From: Aquifex sp.
GTDB taxonomy: Bacteria; Aquificota; Aquificia; Aquificales; Aquificaceae
DNA length: 17,809 bases
Assembly (NCBI GenBank): GCA_003978875.1
Contig: QNXQ01000022.1
Location: forward strand, 1 to 17,809
Direction of reading: 5' to 3'
A program made the position numbers and the translations under genes. Below, piece after piece: positions 1-6,251 of the stretch. Within the stretch, counting starts at the first letter, position 1, and each line of letters begins with the position of its first letter. Below the pieces are notes generated by a model. That model did no database searches, was not told the DNA's origin, and saw only the letters and a program-made list of their open reading frames with translations.

Positions 1-111
1 GCTTGCATTTGGAGTAAATCTTCTGTGACATACTTTGCATAGATAAGTTTGCTTTCCACGTTGTTTTCCGTTCTTTACTACCTTTTGGCTTCCACACTCA
101 GGACATCTCAT
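1..111 (-). mobile_element. IS transposase, N-terminal fragment (runs off the window)
   Basis: Reading leftward from an ATG at 111-109, the frame stays open to the window edge (37 residues) and begins MRCPECGSQKVVKNGK, then GKQTYLCKVCHRRF. This is a four-cysteine zinc ribbon (C3, C6, C25, C28) of the InsA/IS1-like kind found at the N-terminus of several IS transposases, where it helps bind the element ends. A GAGAGG-type ribosome site lies about 13 bases upstream. The catalytic part would lie outside the window, so I cannot tell whether the element is intact. The family is suggested by the CPxCGS-VVKNG-K-G-KQ-Y-CK-C pattern only. The rightward frame over 49-111 is just its antisense. Confidence 0.72.
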
Positions 112-127
112 ATTTTCTTATTTTCCT

Positions 128-294
128 CTCATCTCATTCGTGAACTACCAGTTATAGACGAAGACTATGACTTAGATGATGACAAAGTGGACGAGCTGAA
201 AGAAAAAATCAAAAAAGCAGAAGAAATAGCTGTTATTGAGTGGGTAGATAGGGGATTTGGGACAAACAGAAATTACTTTCTATTTTACAAGTAA
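128..294 (+). pseudogene. 3' remnant of a truncated gene, product unknown
   Basis: A frame open through this stretch encodes an acidic, lysine-rich C-terminus (IRELPVIDEDYDLDDDKVDE, then a basic helix and IAVIEWVDRGFGTNRNYF) ending at TAA 292-294. The composition is protein-like, and the sequence has no start codon or ribosome site of its own. The only in-frame ATG, at 49, lies inside the antisense of the neighbouring transposase and gives a low-complexity Leu/Ser leader. The simplest reading is that the insertion sequence interrupted or deleted the 5' part of this gene. I do not recognise the family. The exact left boundary is uncertain by about 20 bases because the IS terminus cannot be placed. 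Confidence 0.45.
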
Positions 295-316
295 TACAAG
301 ATATCAGAGGTTTGAA

Positions 317-399
317 ATGTCCAAAGTTATTGACAAAACCAAATTGGTTGAAAAAATTGTTGAAAGCATGCTATTCCTGATGTTGAAATAATTGGCTAA
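317..399 (+). pseudogene. Short ORF with probable frameshift
   Basis: An ATG at 317 is preceded by AGAGG at 306-310 with a six-base gap, a good ribosome site. It reads MSKVIDKTKLVEKIVE and then, in the annotated frame, a hydrophobic tail ending at 391 (24 residues). If one base is lost around 362-364, in a run of A residues, the reading continues as KHAIPDVEIIG and stops at 397-399. That continuation looks more like ordinary protein sequence than the in-frame tail. This may be a decayed small gene or an assembly or sequencing slip. No function can be given. Confidence 0.3.
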
Positions 400-401
400 A
401 C

Positions 402-692
402 ATGTTGCTAATTAACAGGCTAAAAGAAAGATTGAAGTTAAGCTACAAAGCAGTTGAATACTTGGCAAGTGTACACAATAAAAGTTTTGAGGAAACTTTC
501 AAAAAATATTCTTCTCTAAGACAAGCATTCAAAGATGACGTTATTATTGAAAGTGTCTTAAGATTCAAACTCTGCTCTCCGGAATCCTGGATATCCCTGC
601 TTTTACTCCCGTTAGGTATACTAAGATCATTAAAGCGGTACTTCATAAGAAAGACAGCTTACATACTGTACAAATTGGAACAAAATTACTAA
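402..692 (+). CDS. Hypothetical 96-residue protein
   Basis: The ORF begins MLLINRLKERLKLSYKAVEY and has a basic, helical N-terminal half. A hydrophobic stretch (WISLLLLPLGIL, about residues 63-74) is followed by a basic tyrosine-rich tail. I do not recognise a family. There is no clear Shine-Dalgarno sequence before the ATG, and the frame is open for only a few codons upstream (a stop at 384-386). It sits in a zone of gene remnants, so it may be real, a fragment, or chance. The overlapping leftward frame at 443-646 has no better claim. A cluster of palindromes starts two bases after its stop codon. Confidence 0.4.
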   Translation: MLLINRLKERLKLSYKAVEYLASVHNKSFEETFKKYSSLRQAFKDDVIIESVLRFKLCSPESWISLLLLPLGILRSLKRYFIRKTAYILYKLEQNY

Positions 693-693
693 G

Positions 694-772
694 GGAGGCC
701 TCCAACTATCCGGAGGTTCCCCCTCCGACCACTAAACTATTCGGGAGTCACCCTCCCGGTCCACTAAACTAT
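694..772. repeat. Three linked palindromes with compensating stem changes
   Basis: Unit 1 is the perfect palindrome GGAGGCCTCC (694-703). Unit 2 is CGGAGG, a five-base loop, then CCTCCG (711-727). Unit 3 is CGGGAG, a five-base loop, then CTCCCG (742-758). Units 2 and 3 differ in their stems at two positions, and the opposite arm changes to keep pairing. The linkers are related: CCACTAAACTAT occurs at 729-740 and at 761-772, and a shorter version ends in AACTAT at 704-709. Spacing between units 2 and 3 is 31 bases. Confidence 0.7.
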
Positions 773-787
773 CCTTCCTTTCTTTTT

Positions 788-927
788 AGTCTGTCAGATT
801 TTTAACTCATCCAAAAAACTTAAAAATTTTTGCCTTAATCTTCATCTAACCTTAGAAAACCAACTCATTAATTACTTTCGGGGATTCGCGGGGATTTCGG
901 AAAGGTCTGCCAAATTTCTGACAGACT
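788..927. repeat. 11-base inverted repeat pair
   Basis: AGTCTGTCAGA at 788-798 is the exact reverse complement of TCTGACAGACT at 917-927. The 118 bases between them have no gene. The arrangement resembles the ends of a very small non-autonomous element, but I see no target-site duplication next to the outer ends, so the mobile-element reading is only a possibility. Confidence 0.45.
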
Positions 928-967
928 CAGTGTCACCCATTGTCACCTTTTGTCATGATTTTTGTCA
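879..967 (+). repeat. Helically phased direct repeats (CGGGGATT x2, TGTCA x4)
   Basis: CGGGGATT occurs at 879-886 and 889-896, offset by ten bases. TGTCA occurs at 931, 941, 951 and 963, and the first two copies extend to TGTCACC. Offsets of 10, 10 and 12 bases put the copies on nearly the same face of the helix, as in iterons or operator arrays. Reverse copies (TGACA) lie at 919-923 and 989-993. No gene is placed obviously to be controlled by them. Confidence 0.5.
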
Positions 968-1053
968 TATTACAAGTTTACAGAAAAATGACAAGGAATA
1001 CTAGAAATGGCTTAAGGTAAATTTATTGATTTTCTAGGAGAGGAGGTGATGGG

Positions 1054-1141
1054 TGGTGGGGGTGGAGGGAGTCGAACCCTCACGGGCTTTTCGCCCAGGG
1101 GATTTTAAGTCCCCCGCGTCTGCCAATTCCGCCACACCCCC
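1054..1141 (-). tRNA. tRNA-Leu (anticodon UAA)
   Basis: Read leftward from 1141, the acceptor GGGGGTG pairs with CACCCCC at 1064-1058, followed by discriminator A and an encoded CCA (1056-1054). The anticodon stem GGGGA/TCCCC encloses the loop CTTAAAA, giving anticodon TAA, which reads UUA codons (and UUG if U34 is modified). A long variable arm, as expected for a class II leucine tRNA, and the TTCGA T-loop are present. U34 of this tRNA is the kind of position modified by MnmE, whose gene starts 57 bases away on the other strand. The 3' end abuts the gene-poor zone to the left. Confidence 0.96.
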
Positions 1142-1156
1142 TTACTAAAAATTTAT

Positions 1157-1185
1157 ATTATACTATTAGAACGACTATCAGACAA
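1157..1185 (-). promoter_or_regulatory. Promoter for tRNA-Leu(UAA)
   Basis: On the minus strand, TTGTCT (1185-1180) is followed after 17 bases by a perfect TATAAT (1162-1157). The expected start near 1150 would give a leader of only about nine bases before the tRNA 5' end at 1141. Spacing and the -10 match are textbook sigma-70; the -35 matches four of six consensus bases. Confidence 0.65.
1159..1164 (+). promoter_or_regulatory. Candidate -10 box for mnmE
   Basis: TATACT lies on the plus strand in the 56-base gap between tRNA-Leu and mnmE and overlaps the tRNA -10 box on the opposite strand. A start near 1171 would give mnmE a leader of about 27 bases. The matching -35 position would fall at the tRNA 5' end and is not convincing. 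Confidence 0.35.
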
Positions 1186-1197
1186 TATTAATACACC

Positions 1198-2544
1198 ATG
1201 AGAGAGCCTATCGTAGCTATAGCAACTCCTTACGGTGAAGGCGCCATCGGTATTATACGCCTTTCCGGGAAGAATGTTTTAGATATAGTAAAAAAGTTTT
1301 TCAAGACTAAAAGCCAGATAAAACCTAGATATGCTCATTTTGGAAAACTTTACGATGAGAAAGGAGAAGAATTGGACGAAGGAATACTTATATATTACAA
1401 AGCTCCAAATTCTTACACGGGAGAAGACTTAGTTGAGTTAAATCTTCACGGAAATCCGAGAATACTAAAAAGAGCTTTGGAAGTTTTTCTCAAAGCCGGT
1501 GTAAGACTTGCGGAGCCAGGAGAATTTACTAAAAGAGCTTTCCTCAATGGTAAACTAGACCTTACTCAAGCGGAAGCGGTAGCCGAGCTGATTTCTGCCA
1601 AAACAGAACTGGCAAGAAAAGTAGCACTGAAACAACTTCAAGGTGAACTTTCAAGATATATAAGACCCTTGAGAGAATCCCTTCTTGAGCTTTTAGCATA
1701 TATAGAGGCGGATATAGAGTTTGCCGAAGAGGATATTCCTACCCTAACCAAAGAACAGGTTCTGGAAATGGTAGACAGGGTTATCCAAGGAATAAGGGAA
1801 CTCCTGAAGACCGCAAAAACGGGAAAGTTTATAAGGGAAGGCATTAAACTCGCCATAGTTGGAAGGCCTAACGTTGGAAAATCTTCTCTATTTAATGCAC
1901 TCCTCAAAGAAGAAAGGGCAATAGTTACGGATATTGCCGGAACAACAAGGGATTACATAGAAGAAACACTTCAAATAAAGGAAATCCCTGTAAAGTTGAT
2001 AGATACGGCGGGTATCAGGGAAACGGAGGATGTAGTTGAAAGAATAGGAGTTGAGAGGAGCAAACAAAAAATAGCGGAAGCTGACTTGATTCTTTTTGTA
2101 ATAGATGCGAGTTCAAAAATCACGGATGAAGACTTAAAAATTTACGAAGAAATTAAAAATAAAGAACACATAATAGTTGTAAATAAAATTGATTTAGGCA
2201 TAAAAGCAGACCTTGAAATATTTAAAGGGAAAAATATAATAAAAGTTAGTGCCCTAAAGGGTGAAGGACTGGAAAATCTCTCTGAAGAAATCCTAAAAAA
2301 GGTAGGAGTTCAGTTAGATGAAAGTGTTAATATATACGTATCTGTTAGGCATGAAACTTTATTAAAAAAAGCTAGAGAAGTGTTAGAAAAATTTAAGGAG
2401 GAATATAAGATAAGGGAAATTAGTCCGGAAATAGCTATGCTTGATTTAAGAGAAGCTGCAGATTACCTTGGAGAAATTTTGGGAGAAGTCACCACGGAAG
2501 ATGTTCTTGGAAAGATATTTTCAACCTTCTGCATAGGAAAGTAA
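1198..2544 (+). CDS. mnmE: tRNA uridine-5-carboxymethylaminomethyl modification GTPase MnmE
   Basis: MnmE (TrmE/ThdF), with MnmG, modifies the wobble uridine U34 of certain tRNAs using a folate-bound one-carbon unit and GTP hydrolysis. The 448 residues show the family layout: an N-terminal folate-binding domain (start MREPIVAIATPYGEGAIGII), a helical domain, and a G domain inserted at about 216-370. Visible motifs are the P-loop GRPNVGKS (222-229), TDIAGTTRD (244-252), DTAG (269-272), NKID (329-332) and SAL (351-353). The C-terminus ends CIGK, carrying the family's conserved cysteine. The length is normal. The start matches the family N-terminus, although no ribosome site is evident before the ATG. 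It is first in a run with rho; the stop TAA is embedded in the rho ribosome site. Confidence 0.97.
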   Translation: MREPIVAIATPYGEGAIGIIRLSGKNVLDIVKKFFKTKSQIKPRYAHFGKLYDEKGEELDEGILIYYKAPNSYTGEDLVELNLHGNPRILKRALEVFLKAGVRLAEPGEFTKRAFLNGKLDLTQAEAVAELISAKTELARKVALKQLQGELSRYIRPLRESLLELLAYIEADIEFAEEDIPTLTKEQVLEMVDRVIQGIRELLKTAKTGKFIREGIKLAIVGRPNVGKSSLFNALLKEERAIVTDIAGTTRDYIEETLQIKEIPVKLIDTAGIRETEDVVERIGVERSKQKIAEADLILFVIDASSKITDEDLKIYEEIKNKEHIIVVNKIDLGIKADLEIFKGKNIIKVSALKGEGLENLSEEILKKVGVQLDESVNIYVSVRHETLLKKAREVLEKFKEEYKIREISPEIAMLDLREAADYLGEILGEVTTEDVLGKIFSTFCIGK

Positions 2545-2554
2545 GGAGGTAGTT

Positions 2555-3871
2555 ATGGCTCAGCAGTCCCAAACAACTGTAGGACAAGACCAGAAAGAAG
2601 AGAAGAAATTGTACTCCCGAGAGGAGTTAAAGCAAAAAACTCTTGCAGAACTCCAAAAGATAGGAAAGGAAGTAGGTTTAAGTAGAACAACAGGTTTGAA
2701 AAAGGAAGAATTAATAGAAAAGATATTAAAAGCTCAACTGGAGAAAAGCGGTCTCGTTTTCGTAAAAGGAGTTCTTGAAGTTTTACCGGAAGGTTACGGA
2801 TTCCTAAGAATGTCGGAAAACAACTATATGCCAAGCTGGAACGACGTATACGTAGCTCCTTCACAAATTAAAAAGTTCGGTCTCAGAACTGGAGACACAA
2901 TAGAAGGATTTGCAAGACTCCCCAGAGAAAATGAAAAGTACAAGGCACTTATTAGAATGGAATCCGTAAATGGTCTACCTCCCGACCCGGAAATTTTGAG
3001 AAAGAGACCTCAATTTGAAAAGCTCACTCCCCTGCACCCTATGGAAAGGTTTAAACTCGATTATGACCCCAAAGAGCTTTCCACTCGGGTAGTTAGTCTC
3101 ATAGCTCCTATAGGAAAAGGTCAAAGAGGGCTTATAGTAGCTCCTCCTAAAGCAGGAAAAACGGTTCTACTCCAAAAAATTGCTTTAGCTATAATCAAAA
3201 ACCATCCTGAAGTTCACCTAATAATTCTCCTTATAGATGAAAGACCAGAAGAAGTTACGGAAATGAGAAGGATAGTTAAGGACAAAGCGGAAGTAGTCGC
3301 TTCAACCTTTGACGAACCTCCGGAAAGACACATGCAGGTAGCCGAAATAGTCGTTGAAAAGGCAAAGAGAATGGTAGAGCTTAAAAAAGATGTTGTAATC
3401 CTGATGGATTCCCTTACAAGGTTTACCAGAGCTTCCAACGCGGTCACTCCCCCCACAGGAAGGGTTCTCACAGGAGGTATAGAAATCACAGCGTTTCAAC
3501 GACCCAAGAAGTTTTTCGGTGCAGCGAGAAATATAGAGGAAGGAGGAAGCCTTACCATTATAGCAACGGCTTTGGTGGAAACCGGTTCAAAGATGGACGA
3601 TGTGATATACGAAGAATTTAAGGGAACAGGTAATATGGAAATCCATTTAGATAGAAGACTAATGGAAAGAAGGATTTTCCCTGCAATTAACATAGAAAAA
3701 TCCGGCACAAGAAAGGAAGAATTACTTTTAGAACCTTGGGAACTCCAGAGAGTATGGGTTCTAAGAAAATTCCTTTCTACAATGGATCCCGTAGAAGCTA
3801 TGGAATTCTTATTGGATAAACTAAGGAGGTTCAAAACCAATGAAGAATTCCTCAAAGCTATGAACGCCTGA
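2555..3871 (+). CDS. rho: Transcription termination factor Rho
   Basis: Rho is a hexameric RNA helicase that loads on untranslated C-rich RNA and stops transcription. The 438 residues begin with a variable, charged tail (about 1-20), then a helical N-terminal region and the cold-shock-like RNA-binding domain with GYGFLR (80-85). The RecA-like motor carries Walker A PPKAGKT (197-203), ILMDSLTRF as Walker B (282-290), and the GTGNMEIHLDRRL region (357-369). A strong AGGAGGT (2544-2550) four bases before the ATG overlaps the mnmE stop, so the two genes are probably co-transcribed and coupled. The convergent junctions in this window lack hairpin terminators, which suggests Rho does much of the terminating here. 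Confidence 0.98.
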   Translation: MAQQSQTTVGQDQKEEKKLYSREELKQKTLAELQKIGKEVGLSRTTGLKKEELIEKILKAQLEKSGLVFVKGVLEVLPEGYGFLRMSENNYMPSWNDVYVAPSQIKKFGLRTGDTIEGFARLPRENEKYKALIRMESVNGLPPDPEILRKRPQFEKLTPLHPMERFKLDYDPKELSTRVVSLIAPIGKGQRGLIVAPPKAGKTVLLQKIALAIIKNHPEVHLIILLIDERPEEVTEMRRIVKDKAEVVASTFDEPPERHMQVAEIVVEKAKRMVELKKDVVILMDSLTRFTRASNAVTPPTGRVLTGGIEITAFQRPKKFFGAARNIEEGGSLTIIATALVETGSKMDDVIYEEFKGTGNMEIHLDRRLMERRIFPAINIEKSGTRKEELLLEPWELQRVWVLRKFLSTMDPVEAMEFLLDKLRRFKTNEEFLKAMNA

Positions 3872-3891
3872 ACTTGCAAACAAAAGCGTTT

Positions 3892-3897
3892 TATAAT
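3892..3897 (+). promoter_or_regulatory. Candidate -10 box before rpmE
   Basis: A perfect TATAAT sits in the 55-base gap between rho and rpmE. TTGCAA at 3874-3879 is too close (12 bases) to be its partner, and the sequence 17 bases upstream is a poor -35. The gap and the AT-rich context fit a secondary promoter for rpmE-prfA, in addition to read-through from rho. Confidence 0.35.
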
Positions 3898-3926
3898 AAT
3901 TTTTCTATTTTGCGAGGAGGTATGGA

Positions 3927-4133
3927 ATGAAAAAGGGAATACATCCTGAACTCAAACCTACAACTTTCGTGTGTGGTTGCGGAAATACTTTTACAATTCT
4001 CTCTACAAAGGGAGGAACGGTTTATTTGGAAGTCTGTAACCAATGTCATCCTTTCTACGCGGGCAGATTGAAGATAAAGCCTGCTTATTATGAAATGCAG
4101 GCTGAACTTGAAGGAGGTAAGAAAGAAGAGTAA
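3927..4133 (+). CDS. rpmE: Ribosomal protein bL31 (zinc-binding type)
   Basis: This 68-residue protein of the large ribosomal subunit starts MKKGIHPELKPTTFVCGCGN, the typical bL31 opening. Cysteines at 16, 18, 37 and 40 form the zinc site of the 'C+' paralogue (CGCG, then CNQCHPFYAG). The four cysteines are complete, so it is the zinc-dependent form. GAGGAGGT at 3914-3921 lies five bases before the chosen ATG; an earlier ATG at 3922 is too close to it and out of frame. It is followed three bases later by prfA, so the two are translated from one message. Confidence 0.97.
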   Translation: MKKGIHPELKPTTFVCGCGNTFTILSTKGGTVYLEVCNQCHPFYAGRLKIKPAYYEMQAELEGGKKEE

Positions 4134-4136
4134 ATC

Positions 4137-5225
4137 ATGTTAAAACAAACCTTTCTTTCTAAGCTGGACAAACTGCAGGAAAAGTATAAAAAGATTCAAG
4201 AGGAGCTTTCAAAACCTGAGGTAATACAGGATGTCGAGAAGTATAAGAAGTTAAGTAAGGAACTCAAAGAACTTCAAGAGATTAACGATTTGTATGAACG
4301 CTACAAAAAAGTTCAGGAGGATTTAAGCGAAGTTAAAGAACTTTTAAAGAGCGATGATAAGGACTTAAGGGAACTTGCGGAAGAAGAATTAGAGAGACTA
4401 ACCCAAGAATTAAAAAAGCTCGAGGAAGAACTAAAACTTCATCTGATACCTAAGGACCCTAATGATAAGAAGAATGTTATCCTCGAAATCAGGGCAGGGG
4501 CAGGCGGAGAAGAGGCTGCACTGTTTGCAGCTGATTTATTCAGGATGTATCAAAAATACGCTGAAGAAAAGGGATGGAAAATTACCATTCTTTCTTCCAA
4601 TAAAACCGGACTCGGAGGTTATAAAGAGGTTATAGCACTAATAGAAGGTGAAGGAGCATATTCGAGGTTGAAGTACGAAAGTGGTGTACACAGAGTTCAG
4701 AGAATACCGATAACGGAAAGCGGAGGAAGAATTCACACCTCTACGGCAACAGTAGCGGTTCTTCCAGAAGTTGATGAAACAGATGTAAAAATAAAGCCGG
4801 AAGAATTGAAGATAGAAACTTTTAGAGCTTCCGGAGCAGGTGGGCAGTATGTAAATACAACGGAAACTGCTGTGAGAATTACTCACATACCTACAGGAAT
4901 TGTAGTTCAGTGTCAGGATGAGCGTTCTCAGTTTCAGAATAAACAGAAAGCTTTAAAGATACTTTACGCAAAATTAAAGGATTACTACGAACGTAAGAAG
5001 CAGGAAGAGATAGCCAAAGAAAGAAAGGAGCAGGTTGGAACAGGAGAAAGAAGTGAAAAGATAAGGACTTACAATTTCCCGCAAAACAGGGTAACAGACC
5101 ATAGAATCAACCTCACCTTGTACAAACTACAGGACATTCTTGATGGAAAACTTGACGAGATAATAGATGCCCTGAGAGCTAAAGAGTTGGAAGAGAAACT
5201 GCAACTTGTGGAAAAGGAAGGTTAA
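4137..5225 (+). CDS. prfA: Peptide chain release factor 1 (RF1)
   Basis: RF1 recognises UAA and UAG stop codons and triggers peptide release. The 362 residues consist of a long charged coiled-coil N-terminal domain (about 1-105), then the decoding and catalytic core. The codon-recognition tripeptide is P-I-T at 191-193 (in RVQRIPITES), which fits the RF1 PxT pattern and not the RF2 SPF. The catalytic GGQ is at 235-237 within ASGAGGQYVNTTETAV. The segment GERSEKIRTYNFPQNRVTDH is typical of RF1. The start is three bases after rpmE, with AAGAAGAG upstream as a modest ribosome site. The 3' end overlaps the convergent minE stop codon, leaving no room for a terminator. Confidence 0.97.
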   Translation: MLKQTFLSKLDKLQEKYKKIQEELSKPEVIQDVEKYKKLSKELKELQEINDLYERYKKVQEDLSEVKELLKSDDKDLRELAEEELERLTQELKKLEEELKLHLIPKDPNDKKNVILEIRAGAGGEEAALFAADLFRMYQKYAEEKGWKITILSSNKTGLGGYKEVIALIEGEGAYSRLKYESGVHRVQRIPITESGGRIHTSTATVAVLPEVDETDVKIKPEELKIETFRASGAGGQYVNTTETAVRITHIPTGIVVQCQDERSQFQNKQKALKILYAKLKDYYERKKQEEIAKERKEQVGTGERSEKIRTYNFPQNRVTDHRINLTLYKLQDILDGKLDEIIDALRAKELEEKLQLVEKEG

Positions 5226-5458
5226 TCCCTGATGGGAATACTTATCCAAAGTTCTTCTCTATCAATATCCTTTATTTTTAAACTAACCTCTATATTTTCA
5301 GCGTCAAAGTATGGATACTTTGAAAAAACATTAACTAAATCCTTCCTTATTTCATCTACTATACTCGGAGGAAGTCCACTCCTTTCGTAGGAAAGAACAA
5401 GTTGAAGTCTCTTCTTAGCTATATCCTTACTTTTTTGTGATTTAAATAACCCAAACAA
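5222..5458 (-). CDS. minE: Cell division topological specificity factor MinE
   Basis: MinE stimulates the MinD ATPase and drives release of MinCD from the membrane, which places the division site at mid-cell. The sequence LFKSQKSKDIAKKRLQLVLS followed by YERSGLPP matches the MinD-binding region of the family, with the topological-specificity domain after it. I choose the TTG at 5458-5456, giving 78 residues beginning MFGLFKSQ, because GGAGGAG lies eight bases upstream and it starts one base after the minD stop. A TTG at 5473 would give 83 residues but forms part of that ribosome site. It is the third gene of minC-minD-minE. Its stop TAA shares bases with the stop of convergent prfA. Confidence 0.93.
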   Translation of the reverse strand: MFGLFKSQKSKDIAKKRLQLVLSYERSGLPPSIVDEIRKDLVNVFSKYPYFDAENIEVSLKIKDIDREELWISIPIRD

Positions 5459-5459
5459 G

Positions 5460-6251
5460 TTATACTCCTCCAAACAATCTGCTCAGAAAACCTTTCTTTT
5501 CTCCGTATCTCTTTAGAGGGATGTCTTCCCCCATCAATCTTTTCGCAAGGTCTACAATAGCTTCGGAAGCTGGATACTCTTTATGGAGAACTATCGGTTC
5601 ACCTTTATTGGTAAAGTCTACAAGTTTAGGTTCTTCGGGAATAATCCCTATAATTTCAGCTTTGAGTATGTCAACAATATCTTCAACAGATAACATAGCT
5701 CCCTTTTTTACCATTTCCCACCTAATTCTGTTTACTACTACGGAATAATCGGTTTTGCCCTTACTTTCCAAAAGTCCGATTACCCTATCCGCATCTCGAA
5801 TGGAAGAAACCTCCGGATTAACAACTATAACCGCTTTATCCGCCGGAGCTACAGCTATCTGGAAACCTTTTTCTATTCCAGCAGGAGAGTCTATTAATAT
5901 ATAGTCATAGTTTCCGGATTCTTTTATTTCAGTAACGGTTTTAACCCATTTATCCAGATCCACTATATCCTTGTTAGCTCTTTGGTTTGCAGGTAAAAGC
6001 CACAAAGAAAACCCACGCTTGTCTTTCACAAGTGCTTTTTCGTAAGGTACTCTATCCTCCAGAACATCCAATATATCGTAAACTATACGATTCTCTAGCC
6101 CTAAAATCATATCGAGATTTCTGAGACCTATATCCGCATCTATTAGCAGGACTTTCTTGCCTAACTGGGCAAGAGCTATACCTACATTGGCGGTCAAAGT
6201 AGTTTTACCTACTCCTCCTTTTCCAGAAGTAATTACAATAACTTCTGCCAT
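5460..6251 (-). CDS. minD: Septum site-determining ATPase MinD
   Basis: MinD is a membrane-binding ATPase of the ParA/MinD family that recruits MinC and is cycled by MinE. The 263 residues open with AEVIVITSGKGGVGKTTLTA, carrying the deviant Walker A motif GKGGVGKT (10-17) with its signature lysine. LLIDADIGLRNLD follows, and IDSPAG is the switch-II/Walker B region. The C-terminus, FLSRLFGGV, is the short amphipathic membrane-targeting helix. The length is normal for the family. The ATG is preceded by AGGAG eight bases upstream, inside the 3' end of minC, and the two genes overlap by 19 bases. Confidence 0.97.
   Translation of the reverse strand: MAEVIVITSGKGGVGKTTLTANVGIALAQLGKKVLLIDADIGLRNLDMILGLENRIVYDILDVLEDRVPYEKALVKDKRGFSLWLLPANQRANKDIVDLDKWVKTVTEIKESGNYDYILIDSPAGIEKGFQIAVAPADKAVIVVNPEVSSIRDADRVIGLLESKGKTDYSVVVNRIRWEMVKKGAMLSVEDIVDILKAEIIGIIPEEPKLVDFTNKGEPIVLHKEYPASEAIVDLAKRLMGEDIPLKRYGEKKGFLSRLFGGV
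5465..5471 (-). promoter_or_regulatory. Ribosome-binding site deciding the minE start
   Basis: GGAGGAG on the minus strand lies within the last codons of minD (the GGA GGA GTA before TAA). It is placed correctly for the TTG at 5458-5456 and not for the TTG at 5473, whose codon runs into this motif. It implies re-initiation by ribosomes finishing minD. Confidence 0.65.

Larger units (their letters stand above)
693..1053. other. Gene-free stretch with palindromes and phased short repeats
   Basis: I see no coding frame in these 361 bases. The left part holds three short palindromes linked by ACTAT-ending repeats. The middle holds two copies of CGGGGATT ten bases apart. The right part holds four TGTCA pentamers at 931, 941, 951 and 963, and an 11-base inverted repeat (788-798 with 917-927) spans most of the region. 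The last 15 bases before the tRNA contain AGGAGGTGAT on the plus strand. No recognisable intrinsic terminator for the leftward tRNA is seen. Confidence 0.6.

Noticed and set aside
49..127. N-terminal part of the rightward frame starting at 49
   Set aside because: It is the antisense of the transposase zinc ribbon and a short flank, and has no ribosome site.
694..772. CRISPR array
   Set aside because: The units are too few, too short and unequal, with no uniform spacers and no cas genes nearby.
704..772. tRNA-like fragment (minus-strand ATAGTTTAGTGG resembles a D-arm)
   Set aside because: No acceptor or anticodon stem can be built around it, and the motif is explained as the repeated linker between palindromes.
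1049..1110. Perfect AGGAGGTG followed by ATG and a glycine-rich 19-codon frame
   Set aside because: The ATG is only a base or two from the Shine-Dalgarno core, and the frame is the antisense of tRNA-Leu.
3497..3879. Leftward ORF inside rho
   Set aside because: It lies entirely in antisense of conserved Rho codons and is a shadow frame.
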